64,000 bases of DNA from CAVOKN01 sp963696505 (GCA_963696505.1 CAVOKN010000007.1:380137-444136), one strand, 5' to 3'; positions 8,221 to 17,912 are shown, counted from the first letter of the stretch. Made by a program: numbers and translations. Notes: a model not told the origin generated them from the sequence alone.

Positions 8221-8505
8221 ATGGAGACTGAAGACATTTTGGTGACGAACGGGGCCCGAGCCGCTGCGCAGCGACGCCCGGCCACCCCTCGTCTGAACCC
8301 GAGGAAGCTCCTGCTGAGCAAGTGGACGGCGCGGATTCCCCGCAACCGGGAAAAGCACTTCATCGTCACCCGGGTCATCCAGCCCGAGCCGCCCGCCACC
8401 CGGATCGAGGTCGTCGAAATCGAGGCCGTGATTTCACGGCGCAGCTTCACCCTGCCTTGGCGGGACTTGACCGACTGCCACCGCTGGCTGCAGGGCTGGC
8501 GCTGA
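8221..8505 (+). CDS. Trp-rich small protein, TIGR02450 family
   Basis: A 94-residue protein with the family core LNPRKLLLSKWTA..P.(N)REKHFIVT and the ending WRDLTDCHRWLQGWR. The family is defined by conserved Trp residues and often lies beside photolyase or flavoprotein genes; its function is unknown. The ATG at 8221 is chosen because it follows the promoter and operator directly; longer in-frame starts would run through the operators. The flavin oxidoreductase gene starts 3 bases after its stop, so the two are co-transcribed. Confidence 0.8.
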   Translation: METEDILVTNGARAAAQRRPATPRLNPRKLLLSKWTARIPRNREKHFIVTRVIQPEPPATRIEVVEIEAVISRRSFTLPWRDLTDCHRWLQGWR

Positions 8506-8508
8506 GCG

Positions 8509-9576
8509 ATGTCGGCTGTGGCAAATCAAGCAATCATGAATCGGCCGCCCCGCGCTGCCGTGGTTGGCGCCGGCATCGCCGGCCTCTCCTGCGCCACGCT
8601 GCTGCAGTCGGCGGGATTCGAAGTGGGCGTCTTCGACAAGAGCCGCGGCCCGTCCGGCCGCATGAGCACCCGGCGCGGCGACGACTGGCAGTGCGACCAC
8701 GGCGCCCAGTACTTCACCGCCCGGGACCCTGACTTTCGTGCCGAAGTCGCCCGCTGGCAGCATGCCGGCGTCGCCGCATCCTGGCGCCCCAGGCTGCACG
8801 TCCTCGGCGGCCCGTCTGCGCATGTCCCGGACCCCGCATTGGAACGTTTCGTCGGCGTCCCGCGCATGTCGGCACCATGCCGCTTCCTCGCCGACGGGCT
8901 GGGCATCGAGGTCGGCACGAGCATCCGGCAATTGCAGCGCTGCCCGGATGGCTGGCATCTGCTCTCGGCCGAACGTGGCTGGCTGGACCGCAGCTTCGAT
9001 GTAGCGCTGCTCGCACTGCCCGCCCCCCAGGCCGCGCCCCTGCTGCGCGAAGCGGCTCCCGGCCTGGCGGCGCTCGCCGGCAATGTCGTCATGCGCGGCG
9101 CCTGGGCGTTGATGCTGCGCTTCGCCGCGCCGATCGAGTTGCCGTTCGATGCTGCCTTCGTTAATGCCGGGCCGCTGCGCTGGATTGCCCGAGACAACAG
9201 CAAGCCGGGTCGTGGCGCAGCGGAAACCTGGCTGCTGCACGCCAACGCCGCGTGGAGCGAGGCGCATCTGGAAGACGACGCCGACCGCGTCCGCACGACG
9301 CTGCAACAGGCCTTCGCCGATTCGGCAGCAGTCGCCGGGGGACTCCCGGAAGCGCAGGCGTGGGCGACGCACCGCTGGCGTTACGCCGATTGCGCCACCA
9401 CCCTGGATCACCGCTGCCTCTGGCATGCCGGCAGCCGGATCGGCCTCTGTGGCGACTGGCTGAATGGCGGCAAGGTCGAAGGCGCTTGGCTGAGCGGCAG
9501 GGAACTGGGAGAACGAGTGGCCGCACATTTTCGCGACCAAGGTGCCGCTGCGGTCGGCCCCCAAGCGCGCGACTGA
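8509..9576 (+). CDS. Renalase-like NAD(P)/FAD-dependent oxidoreductase
   Basis: A 355-residue flavoprotein with an N-terminal FAD-binding motif (VVGAGIAGLSCA, about 18-29), then VFDKSRGPSGRMSTRR and the DHGAQYFTARD segment characteristic of the bacterial renalase-like family; the C-terminus has the second FAD motif (IGLCGDWLNGGKVEGAWLSG). Human renalase oxidises abnormal dihydronicotinamide isomers; bacterial substrates are largely uncharacterised. It is translated right after the Trp-rich protein. In related genomes such pairs occur near light- or stress-response genes, but no photolyase is seen here. Confidence 0.85.
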   Translation: MSAVANQAIMNRPPRAAVVGAGIAGLSCATLLQSAGFEVGVFDKSRGPSGRMSTRRGDDWQCDHGAQYFTARDPDFRAEVARWQHAGVAASWRPRLHVLGGPSAHVPDPALERFVGVPRMSAPCRFLADGLGIEVGTSIRQLQRCPDGWHLLSAERGWLDRSFDVALLALPAPQAAPLLREAAPGLAALAGNVVMRGAWALMLRFAAPIELPFDAAFVNAGPLRWIARDNSKPGRGAAETWLLHANAAWSEAHLEDDADRVRTTLQQAFADSAAVAGGLPEAQAWATHRWRYADCATTLDHRCLWHAGSRIGLCGDWLNGGKVEGAWLSGRELGERVAAHFRDQGAAAVGPQARD

Positions 9577-9868
9577 CGCGGCCATACGTATGCGCCGGCC
9601 GACGGAACAACCGGGCAATGCCCGTCTGTACCTGCCCGGCACGAGGCATCGCACCGACCGCCGGCATCGCGCGCGGACACCGCGATGACCACGCTTCGGC
9701 GTGTTCTCGGCGACCCGCTCGCCCCGCGGCACAGTTGGTTCGCCGAGCGGGCCGAAGATGTCGTCGTCGTGCGTGGGCAAGCAATCCGGATATCATTCAC
9801 CGCAAAGGCGCAGATTCACTGCAAAGATCAGGGTCTTTACGTTCCAGCGCCTTTTCGGTCCGCACATC
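9577..9868. other. Intergenic region before the ABC exporter
   Basis: It holds an 8-base inverted repeat (CCCGCTCG 9714-9721, CGAGCGGG 9744-9751) that could end the flavin operon; it lacks a T-run. Open frames running through here into the exporter look non-coding. No promoter was pinned down. Confidence 0.4.
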
Positions 9869-11647
9869 ATGCCCAACCAATATACCTGGCACTCAATCCT
9901 CGGCATCGTCCGCGAGCACAGGAAGGATCTGATCAGCGCGCACGTCGTCGCCATCCTGGCGGCGGTGGCGAGCGTGCCGATTCCCCTCCTGATGCCACTG
10001 CTGGTGGACGAAGTGCTGCTGCACCAGCCCGGTCGCCTGGTGGGATGGCTGAACAGCCAGTTCCCCACCGCCTGGCAGGGGCCGGTGCTTTATATCAGCG
10101 CGGTGCTGGCGCTGACGCTGGCACTGCGGCTGACGGCGCTGATTCTGGGCGTATGGCAGGGCCGCAACTTCACCCTGATCGCCAAGGACGTGGTCTTCCG
10201 GATGCGCGAGCAGATGCTGCTGCGTTTGAGCCGCATCGCCATGTCCGAGTACGAAACGCTGGGCAGCGGCGCCGTCGCTTCCCATTTCGTCAAGGACCTC
10301 GACGCGCTGGACACGTTCATCGGCGCTTCCGTGTCCAAATTCCTGGTGGCGCTGCTGTCCATCATCGGTACCGCCATCGTCCTGCTGTGGATGCACTGGC
10401 AGCTGGCGCTGTTCATCCTGCTGCTCAATCCGGCGGTCATTTACTTCACCACGGTGCTGGGCAAGCGCGTGAAGGATCTGAAGAGGCGCGAAAACAGCGC
10501 TTTCGAGCTGTTCCAGCAGGCGCTGACCGAAACCCTGGATGCAATCCAGCAAATCCGCGCCATCAACCGCGAGCGCCACTACATTGCCCGGGTGATCGAC
10601 CGGGCGCGCGGCATCCGCACTGACGCTGCCGCTTTCTCCTGGAAGAGCGATGCGGCCGGGCGGCTGTCCTTCATGGTGTTTCTGTTCGGCTTCGACGTAT
10701 TCCGCGCCATCAGCATGCTGATGGTGGTGTACTCCAATCTCAGCATCGGCCAGATGATGGCGGTGTTCGGCTACCTCTGGTTCATGATGGGTCCGGTACA
10801 GGAAATCCTCGGCATCCAGTATGCCTTCTACGCCGCCAAGGCGGCTTTGGGGCGCATAAACCGCCTGCTCGAATTGAAGGATGAGCCGCATTACCCGCAC
10901 CGGAAGGACCCTTTCGCCGGCAAGCATACGGTTGGTGTCGAGGTGGAGGACGTCCGCTTCAGCTACGGCGATACCCCTGTGCTGAACGGTGTCAGCCTGC
11001 GAATCCGGCCGGGAGAAAAAGTGGCGCTGGTGGGTGCTTCCGGCGGCGGCAAGTCAACCCTGGTCCAGGTGCTGCTCGGCCTGTATCCGCCTGACTCCGG
11101 CACGGTGAATTTCGATGGCGTGCCGATGACCGAGATCGGAATGGAAGTAGTGCGTAGCCACGTTGCCACCGTGCTGCAGCATCCGGCGCTGTTCAACGAC
11201 ACGGTGCGCATGAACCTGACCCTGGGTCGCGAACTCACCGATGAACAGCTGTGGCAGGCCCTGCAAGTGGCGCAGTTGGCCGATACCGTGCGCGAGCTGC
11301 CGAACGGTCTCGACACCATCGTCGGCCGCCAGGGCGTGCGCCTATCCGGGGGCCAGCGCCAGCGCCTGGCGATCGCTCGCATGGTGCTGTCCGCCCCCCA
11401 GGTAGTGATCCTGGACGAAGCCACTTCGGCGCTCGACGCCGAAACCGAGGCGAGACTGCATGAGGCGCTGCGCGGGTTCCTGAAGAACCGTACGACTCTG
11501 ATCATCGCCCATCGCCTGAGCGCGGTGAAACAAGCCGACCGGGCCTATGTGTTCGATGGTGGCCAGATCATCGAGGAAGGCATGCACGATGAGTTGATCA
11601 AGGGTGACGGGCTTTACAGCCGGCTCTATGGGCAACTGCAGCACTGA
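9869..11647 (+). CDS. ABC exporter, fused permease and ATPase (MsbA/peptidase-less type)
   Basis: A 592-residue half-transporter with six N-terminal membrane segments (from VVAILAAVASVPIPLLMPLLVDEV onwards) and a C-terminal nucleotide-binding domain. Visible motifs are Walker A GASGGGKST (about residues 390-398), signature LSGGQRQRLAIARM (about 491), Walker B VVILDEATSALD (about 512) and the switch His in IIAHRLS. The start at MPNQYTWHS fits the family; upstream in-frame Met codons lie in non-coding-looking sequence. It probably works as a homodimer in the inner membrane. The substrate (lipid, drug or peptide) is not predictable from the sequence. It is probably monocistronic. Confidence 0.85.
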   Translation: MPNQYTWHSILGIVREHRKDLISAHVVAILAAVASVPIPLLMPLLVDEVLLHQPGRLVGWLNSQFPTAWQGPVLYISAVLALTLALRLTALILGVWQGRNFTLIAKDVVFRMREQMLLRLSRIAMSEYETLGSGAVASHFVKDLDALDTFIGASVSKFLVALLSIIGTAIVLLWMHWQLALFILLLNPAVIYFTTVLGKRVKDLKRRENSAFELFQQALTETLDAIQQIRAINRERHYIARVIDRARGIRTDAAAFSWKSDAAGRLSFMVFLFGFDVFRAISMLMVVYSNLSIGQMMAVFGYLWFMMGPVQEILGIQYAFYAAKAALGRINRLLELKDEPHYPHRKDPFAGKHTVGVEVEDVRFSYGDTPVLNGVSLRIRPGEKVALVGASGGGKSTLVQVLLGLYPPDSGTVNFDGVPMTEIGMEVVRSHVATVLQHPALFNDTVRMNLTLGRELTDEQLWQALQVAQLADTVRELPNGLDTIVGRQGVRLSGGQRQRLAIARMVLSAPQVVILDEATSALDAETEARLHEALRGFLKNRTTLIIAHRLSAVKQADRAYVFDGGQIIEEGMHDELIKGDGLYSRLYGQLQH

Positions 11648-11873
11648 TCGGTCATGCTTACCCCACGTTTGCCACCGTCGGAAACACTTTGGCAGGTGAA
11701 TCGCCGATACCGGTTACGCATCGTTTGCGGACATCCGTCCCAGCCGGCCCGACTTTGCCGCAAGAAACCCGTTTCAGTTCTTTTGAAAGCTGAACTTGCC
11801 CGGCGCTGGACTGCTCAGAGGGTGAGTGGGAAAAATCGGTGGAAAGAATCGGCATCCAGGGAGGCGATCTCCG

Positions 11874-12926
11874 ATGACAACAATCCGTTGGACCGCCGTG
11901 CTGGCGCTGGCGGTGTGCGCGAGTCTGCTCGCCGCCTGCGCCGGAGCGCCGGACGGGCGAGCGGGCGGGCTTGTCGAGTCTTGGTCAGCGCGCAGCCAGG
12001 CGGCGCTGGCCGAGGCCAATCTGGTTCCCCAGCCGGCCGCTTATGAAGTCCGCTACTTGCAGTGGGTCAACCGCGACCGGCAGCGCGAGGTGCTGGCCAA
12101 GCTCTACCTGCCGCCCGCGGCGGTGCGGCGAGGGCCGATGCCGCTGGTGGTCTTCTCGCACGGCATGGGTGGCTCGCGCGAGGGCTATTCCTATCTTGGC
12201 GCGAACTGGGCGGCGCGCGGCTATGCCAGCCTGCACCTGCAGCACGCCGGCAGCGACAGTCGCCTGTGGAGTGGAAACCCATTTGAGATGGTGTCCCGGC
12301 TGCAATCGGCGGCGAGCGAGGCCGAGGCGGTCAACCGCGTGCGCGACCTTGGCTTCGCCCTTGACGAGGTGCTCGCCGATCCGCAGCTTGCCGGCGCGAT
12401 CGATGCCGGGCGGATTCTCGCTGCCGGTCATTCCTACGGCGCCAACACGGCCTTGCTGGCCGCCGGGGCGGTGTTTGCGCGCCCGCAAGGGACGCTGAGT
12501 TACCGCGACAGCCGTATCGTCGGCGCGGTCATCATCAGTGCGCCTCCGTTCCACGGCGAGCCTGACCCGGAAGCGGTCGTGCGGCCAATCGGCATCCCGA
12601 CGCTGCACATTACGGCGACGGGCGACGAGATTCGGATTCCCGGCTATCTCTCCGGCTACCAGGACCGGCTGCGCGTCTTTGCGGCGACCGGCAGTGCGCG
12701 CAAGGCGCTGGTGGCATTTCGCGACGGTTCGCACAGCATGTTCACCGATCGCCTGGGCGCCGGCGGGCGCGACCTGAATCCGCTGGTCAAGGCGGCGACG
12801 GTCGATCTGACGCTGGCCTTCTTCGAGGAAGTGCTGGGCGGCGCGAGCGGAGTGCTCGCCACGCGCTCGGCGGGTTACAACGGTCTGCTCGCCCGGTTCG
12901 AGTCCGAACCCCGGGCCTTTCCTTGA
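11874..12926 (+). CDS. Lipoprotein alpha/beta hydrolase (dienelactone/PAF-AH-like)
   Basis: A 350-residue protein with a lipoprotein signal ending LLAAC (Cys22). The hydrolase core shows PLVVFSHGMGGSREGY (oxyanion region), the nucleophile elbow GHSYG (about 185-189), an acidic residue near HITATGDEI and a late His in DGSHSMFTD, consistent with a Ser-Asp-His triad. The resemblance is to platelet-activating-factor acetylhydrolase or chlorophyllase-type esterases; the substrate is unknown. A GGGAGG lies before the ATG. The downstream MFS gene starts at a TTG overlapping its stop, so the two are translationally coupled. Confidence 0.8.
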   Translation: MTTIRWTAVLALAVCASLLAACAGAPDGRAGGLVESWSARSQAALAEANLVPQPAAYEVRYLQWVNRDRQREVLAKLYLPPAAVRRGPMPLVVFSHGMGGSREGYSYLGANWAARGYASLHLQHAGSDSRLWSGNPFEMVSRLQSAASEAEAVNRVRDLGFALDEVLADPQLAGAIDAGRILAAGHSYGANTALLAAGAVFARPQGTLSYRDSRIVGAVIISAPPFHGEPDPEAVVRPIGIPTLHITATGDEIRIPGYLSGYQDRLRVFAATGSARKALVAFRDGSHSMFTDRLGAGGRDLNPLVKAATVDLTLAFFEEVLGGASGVLATRSAGYNGLLARFESEPRAFP

Positions 12927-14152
12927 GCGCACCGGTCGGGGCGGCGCTCCCTGGCCTCTCATCCGAGCGCGAGCGCCTTTTCCTGCTCACGCTGGCGGCC
13001 GTCCAGTTCAGCCACATCGTCGATTTCATGGTGATGATGCCGCTCGGCCCCTTCCTGATGCAGGGGCTGGGTATCGACACCCGGCAGTTCGGCCTGCTGG
13101 TCGCCTCCTACAGCTTCTGTGCCGCCGCCTCCGGCTTGCTGGCGGCCGGCTTCATCGACCGCTTCGAACGCAAGCGGCTGATGCTCGTCCTGTTCGCGCT
13201 GTTTGCGTTGGCGACGCTGGCCTGCGGGCTGGCGCCCAACTACGCGACGCTGCTCGTCGCGCGCGGGCTGGCCGGGGTGTTCGGCGGCATTCTCGGCTCG
13301 ATGGTGCAAACGCTGCTCGCCGACGCCATCCCCTTCCAGCGCCGGGCGAGCGCCGGCGGCGTGGTCGCCACGGCCTTTTCGGTGTCAACCGTTGCCGGCG
13401 TGCCGCTTTCGCTGTGGCTGGCCGAGGCGTGGGGTTGGCGCGTACCTTTCCTGATGATCGCCGCAGCGGGCGTGTTCATCTGGATTGCCGGCTGTTTCTG
13501 GCTGCCGGTTCTCGACGGACATCGCGACGGCGACGGCCCGCGTCACCCGCTGGCCGCCATCGGCCAGGTGCTCGGCGACGCCAACCAGCGGCGCTCCATG
13601 CTGTTCTCGGCTTGCGTGATCTTCTCGGGCTTCACGGTCATTCCCTACCTGACGGTCTACTCGATCGGCAACGCCGGGGTGCTGGCCAGCCAGATACCGG
13701 TCATCTATCTGGTCGGCGGGCTTGCGACCTTGTTCACGGCACGCCTGATCGGGCGCTGGGCCGACCGTGTCGGCAAGTTGCAGGCATTCCGCTGGTTGGC
13801 GCTTGCCGCCATGGTGCCGATCCTGGCGCTGACCCATGTGCAGGACGTCGGCCTGGCCGGCTGGTTGCCGGGCAGCATCGCGTTCTTCGTGCTGGTTTCG
13901 GGACGCATGATCCCGGCCATGGCGCTGATCTCGTCGGCCGTCAACCCGGCCTGGCGCGGGGCGGCAATGTCGCTCAACTCGACCGTGCAATCGCTGGCCA
14001 TGGGCGCCGCCAGCTCGCTCGCCGGCTTCGTGATCGCGCAGGATGCCGACGGGCGCTTCACCGGCTACCCTCTGGTCGGCTATATCGCCGTAGCGGCGGG
14101 TCTGCTCAGCCTGGCGCTGGCCGGCCGGGTAAGGGTGCGCGATGCGCGCTAG
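12923..14152 (+). CDS. MFS transporter
   Basis: A 409-residue protein with 12 predicted membrane segments. After TM2 it carries GFIDRFERKRLML, the loop 2-3 motif of the major facilitator superfamily, and a weaker repeat (GRWADRVGKLQAF) after TM8. The layout resembles drug or metabolite efflux members (DHA1). The start is TTG at 12923, overlapping the TGA of the lipoprotein hydrolase, which implies coupled expression and perhaps export or uptake linked to the ester substrate. The cargo is unknown. Confidence 0.85.
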   Translation: MSAPVGAALPGLSSERERLFLLTLAAVQFSHIVDFMVMMPLGPFLMQGLGIDTRQFGLLVASYSFCAAASGLLAAGFIDRFERKRLMLVLFALFALATLACGLAPNYATLLVARGLAGVFGGILGSMVQTLLADAIPFQRRASAGGVVATAFSVSTVAGVPLSLWLAEAWGWRVPFLMIAAAGVFIWIAGCFWLPVLDGHRDGDGPRHPLAAIGQVLGDANQRRSMLFSACVIFSGFTVIPYLTVYSIGNAGVLASQIPVIYLVGGLATLFTARLIGRWADRVGKLQAFRWLALAAMVPILALTHVQDVGLAGWLPGSIAFFVLVSGRMIPAMALISSAVNPAWRGAAMSLNSTVQSLAMGAASSLAGFVIAQDADGRFTGYPLVGYIAVAAGLLSLALAGRVRVRDAR

Positions 14153-14521
14153 GCGAATGCCGAGCGTGTCCGTAGTCTTGTGTTTCCAACAAACCGGTTC
14201 GCTGTCTTTGGCAGACTGATAAAGAGAGGAACTCCAACGGCGCGTCTGAGGATATGTCGCCGGCTGGCAGCCGCAGTCAATACGGGAACTCGCGCGGGAA
14301 CTCGCGCCAAGAGCCCTGAGAAATGCTCGGAATCGCGACCCGATCGCTGCTTGGGGTAAGCCGAGGGGCAGCCGTTGGCCGTTCGACCGGCCGACCCCAA
14401 GCACGGGTTGCCCCCGTGACAAGCGGAAACCTAGGCGAGACGGCTTGCTTTGACTTGGCGCAGGCGCTCGGGCACCGATAGCACCCACTGGGCAGGACGT
14501 GACGCCTTCGAAGCCCGTGTC
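14153..14521. other. Intergenic, convergent gene ends
   Basis: No gene was recognised between the MFS gene (+) and the lipase gene (-). A 12-base unit (GGGAACTCGCGC) is present as two adjacent copies near 14283-14306. No clear terminator was seen. Confidence 0.45.
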
Positions 14522-15484
14522 TCACCGATTATAGAGGCGCGCCAGAAGCCGTTCGAAGGCCGCCCCGCGCTCAGGTGGGGTGGGGCGGACAACGCCTTCG
14601 CGTTGCAGGACGGCGATCAGTTTGTGAGGGGTCACGCCGGCTTCGCCGACGATCTCGACGTGCCCGGCAGCGACTTCGACTTCCGTCGTGTTGGGATTGT
14701 CGGACACCGGTGGATGGCGTTGCTCGGCGAGGCTGAAGATGTAGTCGTCCTCGATGCAGCCGCCGTTGTGGAACTGGCGCCGGCATGTGTTGCGTTCATC
14801 GGTAAGGACCTTCAGATGGCCTCGCACCTGGGGCACCAGGGTGCCGGGCGAGCGGATGAATGCGGAGGCGTGTGTGATCTCGAACCAGTTGTCGCCGCTG
14901 ATCAGCCAGCAGGCCAGGTCGTTCAGCCCGAGGGTCGCGACGCGCAGCGCCGGAACTGCGCACATGCGTGCGGAGGCAATGCCGGCGAAGGGTGCCGATA
15001 CGGTCACCAGCTTCACATCAAGTTTTGGCGTCAGCAGCGCATCGGATCGGTCGCCGACGAGGGCCTTGCGCGCGACCAGTCCACCCATGCTGTGGCCGAT
15101 CACCGTGATCTGCGGCGTCTGGACCATCCCGGACAATTGATCGATCGCCCGCGTCAGGTGGCCCGAACTGCGCATCAGACTGTCGCGATCGTCATAGGCG
15201 AAACACACCGCTTGCTGTCCATGGAAGGCAAGCACCTCCGCCAGAGCGCGAAAGCGCCCGGCCGAGCCGTTGCAGCCGTGAACCAGGATCGCAACCGGCT
15301 CGTGGGGCGACAAGTGAATCGTGCGGTCCGAAGCGTCGTTGCAGGGACCGAGACCCGGGACCTGTGCCGCCAGGGGCGCGTCGGGCAGGCGACCCGGATC
15401 CGTCAAAAGACTCTGCGGAACCGGCCCTGTCACAGCGCAGCCGAGGAGCGCGACAGCGGCTGCCAGTGCGAATAGGTGTTTCAC
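14522..15484 (-). CDS. Lipase-like alpha/beta hydrolase, lipoprotein
   Basis: A 320-residue protein starting at GTG 15484, which has GGGAG ten bases upstream; the frame extends further but without a credible start. The N-terminus is a lipoprotein signal (VKHLFALAAAVALLGC, Cys16). It carries AILVHGCNGSAGR (oxyanion loop) and the elbow VIGHSMGGLVAR, typical of triacylglycerol lipase or PGAP1-like esterases. A likely outer-membrane or periplasmic esterase of unknown substrate. It is divergent from tcdA, sharing about 70 bases of upstream sequence. Confidence 0.8.
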   Translation of the reverse strand: MKHLFALAAAVALLGCAVTGPVPQSLLTDPGRLPDAPLAAQVPGLGPCNDASDRTIHLSPHEPVAILVHGCNGSAGRFRALAEVLAFHGQQAVCFAYDDRDSLMRSSGHLTRAIDQLSGMVQTPQITVIGHSMGGLVARKALVGDRSDALLTPKLDVKLVTVSAPFAGIASARMCAVPALRVATLGLNDLACWLISGDNWFEITHASAFIRSPGTLVPQVRGHLKVLTDERNTCRRQFHNGGCIEDDYIFSLAEQRHPPVSDNPNTTEVEVAAGHVEIVGEAGVTPHKLIAVLQREGVVRPTPPERGAAFERLLARLYNR

Positions 15485-15554
15485 ATCTGCTCCCGCAACA
15501 AGTTGATCAGAGAAACGGAGAAAAGTCCGATGGCATCGGGCGAGTATCACGTGC

Positions 15555-16314
15555 GTGGCGGATGAGGTCAATCGGTCCTTCGCGTCGGTCCTTCGCGCCG
15601 CCGGCGCCGGCGGACTTGCGCGACTGGCCGGGAAGCACGTGTTCGTCGCCGGCCTGGGCCGGGGCCGGCGCCTGCTGCGCCGAGGCGCTGGCCCGTGCCG
15701 GGGTGGGCGTCCTGACGCTGGTAGACCACGACGTGATCAAGATCAGCAACATCAATCACCAGCTTCCGGCGCTGCTGTCCACCTTTGGCCGGAGCAAGGC
15801 GAAGGCGATGCGCAAGCGCATTCTGGACATCAATCCCGCCTGCCGTGTCGCGCCGGTGAGCGAGTTCCTGCAGGAACAGAACCTCGCCGCGCTGATCCCG
15901 GCCGCTGTCAACTACGTCGTAGACTGCATCGACGCGCTCAACTGCAAGGTCAACCTGATCGTCCATGCGTTCGAACGCGGCATTCCGGTGGCCGCCAGCA
16001 TGGGCGCCGGCAATCGGCTCGATCCCGCGCGGGTGCGCATCGCCGAGATCGGCTGCGCCGAGGTCTGCGCGGTGGCGCGGCGCATCCGCCAGCGGCTGAG
16101 GCGGCGCGGCTTCGACGGCGGGGTGCTGGCGGTGTATTCGGATGAGCCGGCCCGGCCCTGCGGGCCGATGCCAGATCCGGAGGGACCGGGGCGCGGCCGG
16201 TGTGCCAACGGCGCGGTCAGCTGTATGCCGCCGCAGTTCGGCACCATGCTGGCTGGAGCGGTGATCCTGGACCTGCTCGGCGAGCCTGCATCAGCGGTGC
16301 GCCGTCGCCCATAG
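15555..16314 (+). pseudogene. tcdA: tRNA threonylcarbamoyladenosine dehydratase, frameshifted
   Basis: E1-like ThiF-fold protein. The first frame gives RSFASVLRAAGAGGLARLAGKHVFVAGLG and then fails inside the nucleotide-binding loop; the second frame continues GAGACCAEALARAGVGVLTLVDHDVIKISNINHQ with the R/N ATP-site residues and ends with the VYSDEPARP segment of TcdA (YgdL/CsdL). Removing one C near 15660 restores GLGGAG and a normal protein. TcdA cyclises t6A37 to ct6A in tRNAs. Either this copy is inactive or the extra base is an assembly error. The start (GTG 15555) is uncertain. Its 3' end overlaps pqiC tail to tail by 24 bases. Confidence 0.8.
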
Positions 16315-16875
16315 CGCGGAGGCGATCTCGCGCGCGAGCCGCGAGGCGGCCTCCGAGTGGGCGCGCACGTGCGCCCCGGCGCCGCCGCCTGCCGCTACCT
16401 CGATCCGGGCCAGGCGCGGCTCGACCGCTATTTCGCCGTAGCGTGCGCGTACCGACCAGCGGGCCTCCAGGCTCAGCCTGGCGCCCGGTCCGGTCTCGAA
16501 GCGCAGAACCTCGACAGCTACCTGGACGTCCGGCGCAAGCGAGGCCGGCCAGGGGAAGCGCACGATGCGCTGCGTGCCGAGCAGGGCCGCCAGATTCTCG
16601 CCGAGGATGCGCGCCAGACCCTCGTGCAGCGGCTCTGCCCAGCGCTCGGTGTCGGAGACCGCGATCTCGCCGGAAGCGCCGCGCGTCATGATCTGCAGTC
16701 GGTCCAGGTAGTCCGGCAGGTCCACCGGGCCGATGCCGAGCGAATCCGGGAACGGCTGTGCGGGCGCGGGCTGCGGCTGGGCGGCGAGCAGGTACAAGCC
16801 GGTCGGCGGCGAACTCGCGCATCCGGCCGCCAGAGTCGCGATCAGGCAGGCGATGGCGGGCCGCCAGCGCATCAC
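16291..16875 (-). CDS. pqiC: PqiC-like ABC-type transport auxiliary lipoprotein
   Basis: A 194-residue protein with a lipoprotein signal (IATLAAGC, lipid-modified Cys about 19), followed by GLYLLAAQPQP and the family segment LGIGPVDLPDYLDRLQIMTR, then ERWAEPLHEGLARILGENLAALLG, all typical of PqiC/DUF330. PqiC is an outer-membrane lipoprotein that helps MCE-protein tunnels contact the outer membrane. It overlaps the MCE gene upstream by 4 bases and is the last gene of the operon. In E. coli PqiC pairs with PqiB rather than MlaD; here it pairs with a single-MCE protein. Confidence 0.8.
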   Translation of the reverse strand: MMRWRPAIACLIATLAAGCASSPPTGLYLLAAQPQPAPAQPFPDSLGIGPVDLPDYLDRLQIMTRGASGEIAVSDTERWAEPLHEGLARILGENLAALLGTQRIVRFPWPASLAPDVQVAVEVLRFETGPGARLSLEARWSVRARYGEIAVEPRLARIEVAAGGGAGAHVRAHSEAASRLAREIASALWATAHR

Positions 16876-17912
16876 GGTGTACCCTCCGCCGCCTTCTTGC
16901 CGCGGATCAGCGCCTCGGGGTGCCGGTCCAGCGTCTCGGCCAGCACGCGCAGCGCACGGGCGGCGCGGGCGAGCTCCTTCAGCGCCTCGTTGAGGTTCTG
17001 CACGGTCGGCGCATCCTCCGCGGTCAGGTTGCGCAGCGAACGCGCGGCGCCGGCCAGTTCGTCGGCCGCGCGGCCCATGCCCTGGGCGACTTTCGCGTCC
17101 GGCGCGGCCAGCGCTCCGACCCTGCCAGCCGCCGAGCCGACTTGGTCCGCCGCCGCCTCGACCCGCGCCAGCGCCGACCCAGCCGCCGCCAGCGTGGTCC
17201 GCAACTCGGCGAGGTCCCTGCGGGCTTCGGCCAGGGTGGGCGTAAGCTGGGCGTCGAGCCTCGCGGCCAAGGTCTCGATGCGCCCGAGCACCCCCTGCAT
17301 GCGGCGCGGCAGATCCCGGGTCGCCGGGTCGGTCGTCAGGCCGCGCAGCGACTCGCTGATCGCCGCCAGGTCGCCGAGGAAGGCGTCAACCGGGAAGTTA
17401 TCGAGCTTGCCGGTGAGTTCCTGGCCCTGCGTCGGGATGGTCGGGATCTCGGGCACGGCCGGGTCCGAGGACCTGAAGCGGGCCGGCTTGTCCGGATGGA
17501 AGTCCAGGTCTACGTAGAGCTGGCCGGTGAGCAGGCTCTGCATCCGCAGGCGCGCGCGCAGGCCGCGCTCGATCAGCCGGCGCTGGGTCAACACCTCGCG
17601 CAGGTCGATCTGCTCCCCGTTGGCGGTATGCACGACGTTCGGCTGGATCTCCACGGTGACCGGGACCACGAAACGGCCGGAGGCCTCGTCCAGCCCGAGC
17701 CGGATCTTCTTCACCGTGCCGATCTTGACGCCGAGGAACATGACCGGGGCGCCGATCTGCAGTCCCTGCGCAGCCCCTTCGAATACCATGATCTGCTGCC
17801 GGCGCTCCCGGAACAGCTCGCCCCCGCCCAGCAGCAGGAGGGTCGCGACGGCGAGTGCCAGCGCGCCGAGCACGAAGCCGCCGATCAGGACGGGGTCTGC
17901 ACGTCGGCTCAT
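16872..17912 (-). CDS. mlaD: MCE domain (MlaD-family) phospholipid transport protein
   Basis: A 346-residue protein with one N-terminal membrane anchor (about 9-30), a single MCE domain (about 38-118, including VMFLGVKIGTVKKIRLG and LLTGQLYVDLDF), then a long alanine-rich, probably helical tail (about 190-330). MCE proteins form hexameric rings that pass lipids between inner and outer membranes. The long helical tail is larger than in E. coli MlaD and resembles mycobacterial-type Mce or YebT-like needles, so it could span the periplasm itself. It overlaps mlaF and pqiC by 4 bases on each side. Confidence 0.85.
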   Translation of the reverse strand: MSRRADPVLIGGFVLGALALAVATLLLLGGGELFRERRQQIMVFEGAAQGLQIGAPVMFLGVKIGTVKKIRLGLDEASGRFVVPVTVEIQPNVVHTANGEQIDLREVLTQRRLIERGLRARLRMQSLLTGQLYVDLDFHPDKPARFRSSDPAVPEIPTIPTQGQELTGKLDNFPVDAFLGDLAAISESLRGLTTDPATRDLPRRMQGVLGRIETLAARLDAQLTPTLAEARRDLAELRTTLAAAGSALARVEAAADQVGSAAGRVGALAAPDAKVAQGMGRAADELAGAARSLRNLTAEDAPTVQNLNEALKELARAARALRVLAETLDRHPEALIRGKKAAEGTP

